From: Tomocerus qinae
Taxonomy: Eukaryota > Arthropoda > Collembola > Entomobryomorpha > Tomoceridae
NCBI GenBank assembly: GCA_020055645.1
Contig: CM034549.1
Location: 1,054,001 to 1,118,000 of the forward strand
DNA length: 64,000 nt
Reading direction: 5' to 3'
The notes under the pieces are model-generated. The model saw only the letters and a list, made by a program, of their open reading frames with translations. It made no database searches and was not told where the DNA came from. A program made the translations under genes and the position numbers. Positions within the stretch are counted from its first letter, which is position 1; every line of letters begins with the position of its first letter. This document shows, piece by piece, positions 32,080-44,029 of the stretch.

Positions 32080-32526
32080 CCTGTCTGCCTGTTTAATCTG
32101 CTTGGGACAATGAGGATGACAATGCATTTTTTTGCGAAGTGGGGGTGACGATACTCAATCTAGCCCCCTGCGTGTACGTATTATTAATTTTTAATGCCTG
32201 GTGGATGAATATTAGTACTATAAGGAGGAAGAATTTATTATTGCACAATAAATTTAACAAACAACTTTCCCTTTTTGTTTGAAATAATACCTGGATGGGA
32301 GTTTAACGGGAACTGGTGGTTCGAGTCTATGATGTTGTGGAGGGATTCGAGTCGATTGGAAAGGAGGACACAGTTTGCATTTATTTGTGAAGTGGGGGTG
32401 ACGATGCTTAATCTAGCCCCCTTGCGTGTACGTATTTTTACACTTCACTGATTATTTATCGTATTTATAATTCTAAAAAAAAACGACGAGGATTTCTGAA
32501 TGATAAATTAATGAAGATTTTATGTT
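32080..32526 (+). promoter_or_regulatory. LINE 5' UTR with tandem monomers
   Basis: A segment (TTTGCGAAGTGGGGGTGACG, then CTCAATCTAGCCCCCTGCGT and GTACGTATT) at about 32128-32185 recurs at about 32382-32440. The spacing of about 255 bp suggests two tandem monomers directly upstream of the LINE ORF. Such monomer arrays act as internal promoters in several LINEs; that function here is an inference. Confidence 0.5.
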
Positions 32527-35500
32527 GTGATGGATCTATGTATTAAATGTGGAGGAAAAAAAGGAAGTCGACACGCAGTTATATGTACTGAATGCAAAAA
32601 ATGGAGTCATCGCACGTGTCTGGACTTCAAGATAATAAACGCCAATTTCAAGAAATTCTGTGAAGATTATCTATGTAGCAGTTGTGAGAATAGAAGTGAC
32701 CTCTGCAGTATTGCATCATTCAAGAACAATTCAACAACCTCATCGCTGCAAGACTCACACAGGCTGGACTCTACAATCAACGAAAGTGTTACTGCTAATA
32801 ATTTACCGTTCAGTAATGTGAGTAATGCTGAACTAGATAGTTTGATTAACATAGAGTTAGATAACTCACTTGTTATTAATAATAATATAGGAGAGTTAAG
32901 TAGTAAACTAGATATTAGTAAGAATAGTATTTATAATAATAGTACATTAAAGTTACCAAAAGGACTCAAGTTCCTTCATGTTAACATTAATGGGCTAAAT
33001 TGTGGTAGTAGATTTGATGAAGTAAAAAATCTATTGACTATTGAATCGAATATTGTATTACTAGGTATTACTGAGTCCAAACTGACAGACTGTGACCTTC
33101 ACTCTAAGTTTTTTATCAAAGGCTATTATTGCCTAAGGTATGACAGAAAACATAGAGGTGGAGGTGGCACAGTAATATATATTAATAGGAACTATGAATT
33201 TATGCCCCTTGAAATTGATGTTGGGAATCTAACAAATAATAATGAAATTCAAGTCAATGTAGTAGTAGTTAAGAGAGCAGGAGTCTCGCCTATAATTGTA
33301 GCGATAGTGTACAGTCATCCTACCAAAGTGCAAAAAAACGAATTTTTGGCGTTTTTCAATAATCTCACTCATTATTTACGATGCTGTAAACATGATGCTA
33401 TAATTATGGGTGACATGAACTTCGACCTGCTCAGCACTAATACGGAAACGTTTAAACTAAAACAAATCTGTTGTGAATATGACATCACGCAACTAATAAC
33501 CAAACCAACTAGAGTCACCTGCACCTCTCAAACACTAATAGATCACATCTATGTAACCAACAGGTTAAATTTTGGGATTTCTGGGCAATTTGACTTTGCA
33601 GGTTCTGACCATAAAATGATATATGTTTCTAGAAAACTTCCACAAAATAAGCTACCACCTACGTTAGTATGTACTAGAAGTTACAAAGAAATGGATTGGG
33701 ATAAGTTCTCAGCTGAAATTGCGGATCAGGATTACATGTACCTTCTTAGTCATGACACCGACAACTCAGCTGACTCATTTGTAAACAACACACTAAAGAT
33801 TCTGGACTCTTATGCCCCTGAGGGAAAAAAAATGTGTCGAAATATAAATTCTCCCTGGTTTAGTAGTAACATAGCTAAGTTAATTTCTAAACGAGACTCT
33901 CTAAAATTAGCAGCGACTAAATCCAAATCGTTAGTGTGTTGGAAAAGCTATAATGTCATGAAATCTTATGTTACGAACACAATAAGGAGATGTAAAAGAA
34001 ATTACTTCTTTTCAAAATTAAGTAATGATAAGTCTTCAGAGAATACGTGGAATGTCATAGATGAAATCACTAACTTCAGAGTTAAAGAATCTGCTAAGAT
34101 CACTAAAATTGTAGACTCTGATGGTAATGTAATTGATAAGGATGAAGAAATTTGTGAAAGGTTTGCCAACCACTACATCATTCAAAAGGCTACTGATATA
34201 GTTCCTGATGATGTTATAGAACTGAATATTCAAAACTACTGCAGTTCATACAGAAATCCCAAAGATTTTCGGGTATCACAGGATGAGGTGGTTGATGCTA
34301 TAAATAGCACAGATAAAGGCTACAGTGCTAGCCACAATATACCCACTATTGTATTTAAACAAATTAAGTCAACTATTGCATTACCGCTTGTGCTATTGTT
34401 CACTATGATATTTGACTGTGGGAAAATTCCTAACATCTTTAAATTTTCAATAGTTCTTCCCATATACAAAAGGAAAGGGTCCTATTGTGATGTAAAAAAC
34501 TACAGGCCCATTGTCAATTTGTCATACCTGGCTAAAGTCTTTAATAGGCTAAGTAACGTTGTTGACTCATTGTTAGACAAAAACCAGTTCGGATTTAGAA
34601 AAAAACATGGTTGTGAAAATGCACTTCATAAATACTCCCAGGATCTGTACAACGAGATGGATAAGGTGAATGGAAGAGTAGTAGCAGTATACCTTGACCT
34701 AACCATGGCCTTTGACACCTGCCAATATAATACCTTAATAACGAAGTTAATCCTCCATTTTAACTTAGAACCATACATGCTGCGACTACTCAGAGATCAC
34801 CTTACCAATCGGTTCTTTAAAATTAAAAACAATTCATACTTTAGCTCCAAAACTTATATGTTTGAAGCGGGCACTGGGGCTGGTTCGGCGCTGGGTCCTC
34901 TTTTATTTTCAATGTACATAGATGATATTGGTAAAGTTATTGATATAAATTACTGCATGTATGCCGATGATGTAGTTTTCTGGACTAGTGATACTGATAT
35001 CAATCAAGCTATTGCTAAAATAAATGCGAATCTGGAGCGCATATTCAAATGGTGCCTTGAAAACCATCTAATTATTAGTATTGAAAAAACGCAGTACTTG
35101 ATATTTCATAAGGCAAATGATCTTAAGGTAAAAAACACAGTCTTTGATGATTTAAAAATTGGAAATGATGTTTTAGTGAGAGTGTACACATTTAAATACT
35201 TGGGTATTATATTTGACTGTAATCTATCATTTAAATTTCAATATGACTCTGTTATCAGAAGAACAAAATGTGCCCTTGGGAGGCTATACAGAATCAAAAG
35301 GTTACTACCAATCAATGTTATGCAATCTTTGCTAAAATCCTTTGTCATATCCATTGCTGACTATGGAATTTTACTATGGGCCACACAAACTAACCTTAAC
35401 CTAAAGGAAATTGATGATAATGTGAACAGGTTTGTTACAAATTATTTTTATCCAAGGCTTTGTAAGCCTGGGTGCTATAAAGGTAACAGGGCTAGGAAAA

Positions 35501-36038
35501 AGTGGAAACTTATTAACATTAACTCCCTTTTAGAACAATGTAATATTTTTAATATTAGTGAAAGAAAGTTTATATTTGCTGTCAAACTTGTATGGAAAAA
35601 CTTGGTACTTAATTATAAAGGTACAGAGAACTGGTTTACTATTGGTCAGGGTACTAATAATAACAGGACTTTTCCACTGTGTGTTGTCAATCAATGCAGA
35701 ACAGCTCTCAAGAGAAAGTCTGTTCAGCACGTTGCAACGATGGCCTGGAACAACTTACCCAGGAAGTTTGTTTATAAAGAACTGTCACTTCAAACCCTGA
35801 CTGATAAAGTTCAACAAATCGTGATCAATGAAAGAACTAATACCTTTGTTAACTACTAACTATGCTATTTCAACATAGTACTATGTATTGTTATATTAGA
35901 ATAGTATCTAAGTAGCATTTAGTGTGTCATGTGTTGGAAAGCAGTGACCAGTTCTCAACTGTGCCTACTGATATCATTCTGATGTATAGATTGTACTCAT
36001 TTGACACTTTAATAAAGCAATATTATTATTATTATTAT
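32527..36038 (+). mobile_element. CR1-like LINE with intact 1110-aa ORF
   Basis: One ORF (32527-35859) encodes an N-terminal PHD-type zinc finger (CIKCGGKKGSRHAVICTECK then KWSHRTC, residues 4-53), an APE-type endonuclease (residues about 150-380: LHVNINGLN, ITESKL, RGGGGTVIYI, IIMGDMNFDLL, LIDHIYV, GSDHKM) and an RT (about 560-900). RT motif A is YLDLTMAFD and motif C is YADDVVF. Motif B reads EAGTGAGSALGPLLF, where the family has (L/V)PQGSVLGPLLF, so the conserved PQG is lost. The 3' UTR ends TTAATAAAGCAATA plus (TTA)n at about 36015-36038. The ORF is otherwise unbroken, implying a young copy. Confidence 0.88.
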
Positions 36039-36039
36039 G

Positions 36040-36690
36040 AGTTTTTCATTATCGAAAACTCATTTTACGCTGAAAAACATATTCGTAGACAGAGTGACAG
36101 AGAACCGAGTATCGGAAGAGTATGATTTCAAGCAACCAAGTCTTTTATTATACTGTAATAAATTGAGAAAACTGAATATATCCATCTTTATATTATTACG
36201 GACGGGCAAGTACTTACTGGCGTGAATGGTATAATAATAAATTATATTACATACATACAAGTTATTTATGCAGGTGTACTTGAACTATGCACATAGTATA
36301 ATATAGTTTGCATCTCTTAGAAACAGTAAAAAACTTGCATGAATTTAGGAGATGTGTATGAAAAAAAATTTGAAATTCGATATTGGGTCTATTAGATCTA
36401 TAAAATCTATTAGATCTATCAATATTAGATCTATAAATTCTATAAAATAGCAAAAATAATATTAGAATAAATATTAGATCTATAAAATCTATTAGATCTA
36501 TCAATATTAGATCTATAAATTCTATAAAATAGCAAAAATAACATTGTCACAAATTGATCTTTGACCTATTTCTGGTACAAAATCTGTGTCATTTTACATC
36601 ATAATCGTTCTGCTCGAGTTATTTAGATGCTGATTGATAGGTCACACAAGATATTTTGGAGCGTTTCAAAAAGTTGACATTTGACATTTT
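36040..36690. repeat. Diverged palindrome-arm sequence and 83-bp AGATCT tandem repeat
   Basis: 36390-36535 contains two tandem copies of a segment of about 75-83 bp (TATTAGATCTATAAAATCTA, TTAGATCTATCAATATTAG, ATAAATTCTATAAAATAGCA). 36250-36385 is an inverted match to about 38130-38230 (AGGAGATGTGTATGAAAAAA against TTTTTTTTCATACACATCTC), so the Harbinger-type element sits inside a larger foldback. No gene. Confidence 0.6.
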
Positions 36691-36693
36691 CAG

Positions 36694-37792
36694 GGCCCTA
36701 TTTCATAAAACATTCTGACAATGACAATTCGACATTTTTCAAATTTTCTGACAATTTTCTTGAATTTTCGTTCCGTATAACTGAGTTTGACAATGAATAT
36801 TTGTGACTTTGACAACGAAAATCACAGGTTTTGATTTTATTTCTTCCCAAATGACACTGACGTTTGACACATTTGTCAGAATGTCAAATCAAAATTGACA
36901 GAGGGTGAGAGTTGTGGCACTTGTCGATTGACTGTGTATATTGTGAGTAATGTTTAGTTTTCTACCTCTAGTCAGCAAGCAATTTAAAGATTATGGACAT
37001 CATATTTGGTAGTAGTGAGAGTGAAGGAGAAGAACAGCCAAATAGACGAGTCAGAGAACTTTGATTCACTATGAACTCTAATTCAGAAACCTTTACACGG
37101 AACAATGTCTGCCTCTTTGTTAGATTACTTATTTCAAAAGCGTCTGTTATTGGTAGTTGCTGGCTTATCGGCATCGTGTCTGCATTTCCCAAACAATGTT
37201 CGTCTTCATTATTATTATTGATATCCACTATAGCTGTCTCCAGTACCGGACGATTACGAGGTCTCACTTTAGTGGTTTTTAATGGTACCCGATTACATTC
37301 TGGCTGAAAATAAAAAATAAAATACCCATTGTCCTTTTTCGCCAGTTCTGCCACGTTTGAATTCGAATTTGCTCACCAGTCTTGTTAAATATACCCATCG
37401 CTTTTGCAGCATCTGCTATTTCACCCCAAGATTTATCCTTCAATTCTTTAGTGAGAACAGGTAAAAACGAACCGAAAAGAACGTCTTTCTTCTCCAAATT
37501 TAGCCTTAGGATTGCCACTTTTTGTTTGATAGGTAATTTTTTTGACATTTTTAATGAATGCGAATAAAAAAATTACTGCAGTGCATTTTATGGCTTTTGG
37601 TGCGATAGTAGGAAATTTAAAAAGACCGCGTCGTAAGATTTGACAATTTTTCAAAATACTATGACAATTGTCATATCTCTGACAATTTTTACCCAAATTG
37701 TATATGAAACAACAGTTAATTGTCATTGTCACTATTGCCTAAATTGTCACAATCAAAATGTCAATGTCAGACTACTTTTATGAAATAGGGCC
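36694..37792 (-). mobile_element. Harbinger-type DNA element carrying only a Myb-like protein
   Basis: The inverted termini are GGCCCTATTTCATAAAA, with subterminal TGACAAT motifs repeated many times on both sides. The flanks are the 3-bp duplication CAG (36691-36693 and 37793-37795), which fits PIF/Harbinger. The interior has only a Myb/SANT-like ORF on the minus strand; a DDE transposase is absent. It is therefore non-autonomous, about 1.1 kb. Confidence 0.75.
36968..37548 (-). CDS. Myb/SANT-like DNA-binding protein, frame-shifted
   Basis: The ORF starting at 37548 begins MSKKLPIKQKVAILRLNLEK then KDVLFGSFLPVLTKELKDKS, and continues WGEIADAAKAMGIFNKTGEQ and IRIQTWQNWRKR. This is the three-helix Myb/SANT-like domain (zeste-like, Myb_DNA-bind_5 type) with three Trp positions, used by Harbinger elements to bind their termini. 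After residue about 73 the frame must change to reach the second ORF (36968-37354), which holds a polar linker (TTKVRPRNRPVLETAIVDIN) and ends LFRVKVSELEFIVNQ plus a C-terminal tail. The sequence GTATTTTATTTTTTATTTTCAG at the junction looks like a 22-25 nt intron, too short for normal splicing, so a frameshift is likelier. Confidence 0.6.
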
Positions 37793-38329
37793 CAGAGGTC
37801 AAATTGAAAACTGGCTGTTTCTATAGCTATTACAGTAAGATGCGCTTTATAAACGGTAAATTTCAAAAAAACGAATTTTTTCAAAATTTTGAAATTTATT
37901 TTGAGTGATGGAGTTTGAATTTTGACACCAATCGCAGAACCCCTGGGGAAAATATTGTCTTATTCAATTTAAAAAAATTTCATCCAAATTGGTCAAGTAG
38001 TTACCGAGATTTTTTGTATATGCTTTTTGACCTTCGGGGGGTGTGTCTTGAAAGGGGGTGGTGTATCAAAAATCGGAAAGAAACTGTTTTTTACATTCCC
38101 CTATCTGCATAGGTTATCATTAGTTCAAATCCAATATCGAATTTAAAATTTTTTTTCATACACATCTCTTAAATTCATGTCTGCATAGTGAATATATAGT
38201 GTGTGCACTTGTGGTAAGATAATAATGCAAACTAAGAGTTTTACACTATCAGAAACTCGATACACGTGAATATAAGGTAATATACTTATATCAAACTACT
38301 ATGCAGAAGTCAAATGTTGCAATAAATAT

Positions 38330-38820
38330 TCCCCCTGAGAATGTTTATGAAAATCATAATATAAAATTTTGAAATGAAATGCGGTGCTCTGATTTATTAA
38401 TAAGAGGTTCGCTCTTATTATTGCGAGTAGTTTGTGTTTCTGTCTGTCTGTCTGTCTGTGTACCCACCTCTCCATACATAAGCTGTGTGGTCAATAACTT
38501 TTGACAGAAGTAAAATTTTTAAATTCTGTCTTCGGATCCTGAAACAAGATGTATAACTTAAGATCAAGTTCGTTAATGTAATGGGCCACATCGGTCACAC
38601 CCACAGGTCATGGGGAGTGACTGAATTTCGATGACCGTTACATTCCATTCCAGTTTGTATATGATGCTATATGATGCGACATTCCAATTTCCCGCATACC
38701 CGCCACATGTTTTACTTGTTCCTTTCATTCCCCTGTGACTTAAATTTTCGTATATCTCCTGCATATTCCGCTTTACGTCCCTGTCAAGCGTCACTTTACA
38801 ATTCATACTTCAATTTTTGC
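38330..38820. other. Non-coding with (TCTG)n microsatellite
   Basis: A run of CTGT units lies at 38437-38460. The segment AAAATTTTGAAATGAAATGC at 38366 recurs at 45755. The overlapping ORFs have no recognisable domain. Confidence 0.4.
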
Positions 38821-40075
38821 GTATTTTACATTTCGTTCCACCTATTTAACGTTGATTTCGTCATTACATTTACCTTCACAATTCAACAGTTATTCAATCA
38901 TCGTGAAATTATTTGTTCTATTTCGTTTGTCGATTTCATCATTACATTTTACTTCCACATTTCAACAGTTCTCTCCGTCCCATTATGTTGGTTATTGCAA
39001 CACTCATCGAAGGTCTATTTATGACGAATTCGTTTTAAACGTAAGTAATACCCCTTATTTTATTTTACTTTTTACATATTTTACATTTCGGTCCTCCCAT
39101 TGACGTTAACTGTTTTATTCAGCGATAAAATTCCTCTATAATTTTACTTTAGTTATTATTCCATTACTCATCACCGTACTCTACCTTAACTCACTGACAA
39201 TAATTACAAAAATAAATTTTACTTTTGAATGCAGATCATGCCCAAATTAAAAAAGAAGATTGTACAACAAAACCTTAAAGAAAACCAAGAGAGAAAGAAA
39301 CTAATACGAAAACAGAAGAAGGATAGTGATTATTTATTTAAAGTTTCAATTACTGGAGGAAGACGCATCAAACCAAAAGCCTATAGATCTGTTCCATCTA
39401 TTTAATGTTGATTTCATCATAACATTTACCTTCACAATTCAACAGTTATCTCAATCATCGTGAAAATATTTGTTCTATTTTGTTTGTTACACGTATTACA
39501 CGTCAAAGGTACTTTCCTTTTGCGATTTTTACATTACATTTCCTTCACACATATTCTACGTCGATTTCATCATTACAATTTACTTCCACATTTTAACAGT
39601 TCTCTCCGCCCCATTATGTTGGTTATTTCACCACTCATTGAAGGTACATCCCTTTGGGTACTTCATTTTGACTAAACTAAACCGTTGAAGTAATCACAAG
39701 CTACCATTTATGACGAATTCGTTTTAAACGTAAGTAATACCCCTTATTTTATTTTACTTTTCACATATTTTACATTTCAGTCCTCCCATTGACGTGAACA
39801 GTTTTACTCAACGGTAAAATTCGTCAATTATTTTATTTCAGTTGTTATTTCATTACTCATCATCATTATCATACTCTACCTTGACTCACCTTGAATAACA
39901 AAAATAAATTTTACTTTTGAATGCAGATCACGCCCAAATTAAAAAAGATACAAGATAACCTGCAAGAAAACCGAGAGAGAAAGAAACAAATGTGAAAACA
40001 GAAAAAGGATAGTGATTACTTCAAGTCTCAATTACTGGGGAAGACGTATCAAAACAAAAGGCTATAGATCTGCGT
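38820..40075. repeat. Tandem segmental duplication (~590 bp x2)
   Basis: 38845-39395 and 39400-40075 share blocks in the same order: GTTGATTTCGTCATTACATT, ACCTTCACAATTCAACAGTT, CCATTATGTTGGTTATT, ACGAATTCGTTTTAAACGTA and AATACCCCTTATTTTATTTT. Then comes a short Lys-rich coding-like stretch (first copy 39239-39405: MPKLKKKIVQQNLKENQERK then KLIRKQKKDSDY). The second copy has a stop at the AATGTGAAAAC position. It looks like a duplicated gene-end fragment or repeat; identity is unknown. Confidence 0.6.
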
Positions 40076-41378
40076 GATTGTCACCGAAAAAAATAATGTT
40101 TGATGTATGCCGACATGTAGAGGTGATCCAGTAATGCGAACACAAGAAAAACAATAGGATGCAATGGCTCATCAAATAGCAAGACTAGATCCAGCAATCC
40201 GTTCACCAGAAATGCAGAGGGATGCAATAGCTCATAAAATAGATCAAGACTGGATTCCCTAGTGCGCACATCGGAGAAGCAGAAGGATGCCGTTGAGACG
40301 TTTTCCAAGATAAAAACATCGACTATACAGCACCTGACAAAATACAGTAAATCGAAAGCATGTGAAGGGCAGCGTTTCCATCATTTTGCAATGTTGCCAC
40401 ATTGACATTGCATCAGCCGTACAATTTAACGGTCATCGTAATATTATTTTCGTGAATCGTGTGAAAATCAGCTGCCCACTTATTTATTTTCCATAAGAAA
40501 TTCACCAACACGGCGGGAATAACTATGACTCTCTTATGGGTACCAAATGAATTGTCCCTGTCTACTATCTATCGAAACCACAGTCAAAAGAGATTGATGT
40601 GGGCGGTGGGGAAACTAATGAACGGAAATCTAGTTCAGCATTATGGGGAAACATGAGAGGTGTAAAAAAGGGGAACATCTAGGTCAACTTTGAAATATTA
40701 TTACTACACTGCCGTCGTTTTCGTCACTCACTCAGTGAGGTGGAATGCAGCTAGATTTCTTTCGGGTCTTTTAATTCAATAGCGTCTGCTTTTAAAATTC
40801 AATGTCGTGTAATAGTTCTTCTAAAAAAAGCTCCTTAAACAACTTTTTAAATACCTTAATCCCCCGTCTTGGGAAGTGGGTAACTTTCATTCTGTACATT
40901 CTAACCACTTCTTTTGACTCCTCAACACTTATCATGTTACCGAATGCAATCAAAATACATTTCAGGGCCGGTCTGTCGTGGGGGACAAATGGGCGGCCGC
41001 CTGGGGCCCCACTATGTTTAACACAAAATTTTACCGTTTTTTATAACCTTTGACATTTTTTGAACCTCTTATTGCCTACACCCTGTGTGTAACACAGTTT
41101 ATTATTTATTATAATATCGATGAATATTGAGGCCGCCTCCCCTCATTTCTCCCTCGCCTTATTGTCGGCCTCTCTGATTCTTGTTTCAGTCATCTCTGTT
41201 TGTAATGAATTTTTGCAAATAATTGCATTTTTTAGAGGGAAAGATACTAGATCCTTTGCTGGCAGTGGCAATTGGGTATAGATTCTAGACAACGTCAATC
41301 TTGGCTTTACGATACATATACGTTTACGGTAAAATGATTTTACACGAGGACGGAACGGGCGGACAGATCCTTTCTACG
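40076..41378. other. No gene seen
   Basis: Low-complexity and repeat-derived sequence. At 40970-41020 a short GC-rich patch (AGGGCCGGTCTGTCGTGGGG, GGCGGCCGCCTGGGGCCCC) looks like the terminus of a MITE, with no partner end that I could locate. Confidence 0.4.
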
Positions 41379-42055
41379 TTAAGGAGGGGTGGGGACTTTC
41401 AGCGTATATTACTCAGAGCAATGGACTAAACGTACAGGCATGCGGTTTTCTATTTCAGAATTTACAAAGATTTTTAAGACGAGCATGAAAGCCCAATTTT
41501 CAAAAATCATTTTTTAAGTCATCGAAAATTCAATTTGAAAATTTTGATTTTGAGTGGGGAAATACATGTAAGAAATATATTTTGAATTTTTGTTCACATT
41601 TGCAGACACAAATTCAAAAAAAGGTGCCTCATGCTCTCCCTCATTTTTTCCCCTCTTTTTTATGGCATTTTTGTTATATTTTTACGTTTTTCCAAAATCT
41701 TGAAATCATTTTTTAAAGATTTTACATGCAAAATTTTGCCTAAGAACTGCGACAAAAATTGCGGGAGGACAGCACGGAGTATTCATAAATAATGGTGGAA
41801 ATACAACCAACAAACACAATTGTACAATTGTTGATTGTGCATTCCTTTAGAATTACGAAATGTTATTTCTGACAGTTTCCTATCAGTTTTAATTTTTTAA
41901 TCATTTAACCCTAAAATTTTGACCTCGCCCCTCATCAAACTCTACATCTGAAAAGGATAAATTGAGGTGGTAAGTATAAGAGAACTAATTCGAGGTGACA
42001 TATTAATTATATAAATTACTAGCAGCATCAAATTTTGCAATTATATTTTCATGTT

Positions 42056-42545
42056 TCAGCAGTAACTATCACCGTGGTCAACCAGATTTAGAAGCCAGAC
42101 TCGACTAGAGTCCAAACCTTCGAAAATATCATTCTGTTTGATCTTGAAATCCTCGTCAGCTGATACGGGTAAAAATTGCGAATTAAGATTAATTTCTTAT
42201 TGCAAATTAGTAGTTTCGAAATCATCATTTTTATAAACTACATCTTGGAGTATTATAACTAGTTTTTTTGTATTTCAACAGTAATTGTCACCGACTGTGT
42301 TTAGTTGCATGAATTGACTGGGAATCCAATAAGATCATTGTTTGCAATCCTCAAAACGTCGTAGAGCATACATAGCAATTCGGGTAAACAGAATAGTTTA
42401 TTATTGCATATTACTAGATACGATATTCCTATTTTTAAAACGTGAAGCATGAATAGTGTAACTCATTATTCATATTTCAGCAGTGTCACCGTGGTCAACT
42501 AGAGTAAGAAGCCAGACTCGACAAGACATCAACGTATAGATCAAA
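42056..42545 (+). repeat. Three exon-like tandem repeats inside the TTAA element
   Basis: Segments starting at about 42056, 42280 and 42477 each follow a T-rich tract and (TTTCAG or TTTCAA)CAG, with GTCACCGTGGTCAAC or similar. At least the first two end CGG|GTAA (about 42168 and 42383). Each is about 100-110 bp with about 215 bp spacing. All frames contain stops. They have acceptor and donor signals but no coding capacity, so they could be untranslated exons. Confidence 0.4.
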
Positions 42546-42589
42546 ATATACAATCCTCATTTAATTGGCAATATTATTGTATACAAGAC

Positions 42590-43585
42590 AGTCAGACAAG
42601 AAGTATTGTGATACTCGTACAAACGTTTGAGTGGGATACCCAAACGGCTACACCCCGGTAGACGATTTTTTGCACGATGGGTGAAAAATGCGGACATAGA
42701 CCAATCAAGACTAGAATTAAAAACTTTAAGCCAAAAAGCTTATTCCTGTTGTGCTAGAAAATCAAAGCAAAAAAGAGAACGAAATTTGGGACATTAATGG
42801 AAGAAGAATGGTTTCAGTCGAATCATTACAAATACTAATCCAAGAAACACAAAAGAATGTGAAATTTTGCCTCAAAAGTGATTAAAATTTTTTAAAAGAG
42901 ACATGGATTGGACTGCGTCGCAGATTTCACATTGCATGTGGCCACTGCGGTCGGCAGTTTACAGTCTTGATGGACTCTCAAAACAATTCCTTACCAATCA
43001 ATACTGCCGCAGTTTGGGGAACAATGGAATCTGGTGGGGGCTATGATTCTCTTTTCGATTTACTAAAAATAATGGATATCCCTCCAATTAATTTTAAATT
43101 ATACAAATCAAATGAATATAAAATACATGAATACCAAGAACTATCTTTGATTCAAAATTTAAAAGAAAATGGCAAGGAAGAACTACGATTAGCCCTAGAA
43201 GATGAAAAAACTTTACTATGATGGTATTCCATGTATAGCAATAAGTTGTGACGGTAGTTAGGGAAAGCTATCGTACGGAGACTCATACAAATCTCTTTCT
43301 GGTTGTGCGGTTATCATCGGAGTACGAACTGGTAAACTGTTGCACATCGACATTCGAAATAAATGCTGCTACACTTGTTTAGTTCATCCTGATTCTCCGC
43401 ACAAATGTTTTAAAAACTATAACGGAACAAGCACTTCAATAGAAACAGATGTAATTGTCGAAGGATTTCTCAAAAGTGAAGAAATGCATGGGATGTATTA
43501 CTCACAAATGATAGCTGACCAAGATTCGAGTGTTTTTGTTAATGTACAAGAATCCATGAAAACTAAATTTGGATTAAATGAATGA
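42590..43585 (+). pseudogene. Mutator/Kolobok-like transposase, broken
   Basis: 42900-42970 reads RRRFHIACGHCGRQFTVLMD with a frame change. 42967-43221 then reads INTAAVWGTMESGGGYDSLF and DLLKIMDIPPINFKLYKSNE. 43200-43330 reads GIPCIAISCDGS (then a stop in place of Trp) and SYKSLSGCAVIIGVRTGKLL. 43340-43585 reads RNKCCYTCLVHPDSPHKCFK and TDVIVEGFLKSEEMHGMYYS then QMIADQDSSVFVNV. The order CGxCG, GTGYS-like, SCDGSW, C-C-H zinc pattern, VEGF.RSE.MHG and D.DSS matches the arthropod Mutator-like transposase domain. The D of SCDGS and the ADQDSS Asp are candidates for DDE catalysis. It is truncated after D.DSS, so the last catalytic Glu region is missing. Confidence 0.7.
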
Positions 43586-44029
43586 CTGAATGACAATTTA
43601 ATTAATGGAAAAATTATATGGTAAATTGCAATAATGTGTAATGTTATTTGGATGTAGAAATGAATGCAATTACTTTATAGACTATATAATTTTTTGAGTG
43701 TAGGATAGAAATTCAAAAATTTTACAGCTCACGAGTGGGATTTGTAATGGTAATTACCCCGGAGTGACAATTTAATTGATTCAAAATTTATAATTACTAC
43801 ATTTTTACATTATTTCAAAGTGCATGATAATAATATGTAATGTTATTGGGTAGCAATCCTAATATGGTGTAAATAATCAATTCATTTTAATTATAATATA
43901 ATGTTTTATTGTTTAATCATGTGTCATCCAATAGCCAATGTTATCATAAAATACTTACTCCCACTCGTCATCATTTACATTACTTTGAGTCGCTGATCCC
44001 AAAGTCCCACTTATCATCATCAAAAAGTT

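Noticed and set aside
36262..36504. 80-aa ORF rich in Ile/Asp/Leu
   Set aside because: It covers the AGATCT tandem repeat.
37071..37307. Plus-strand ORF over the Myb-like gene
   Set aside because: Antisense shadow; the minus-strand frame has the DNA-binding signature.
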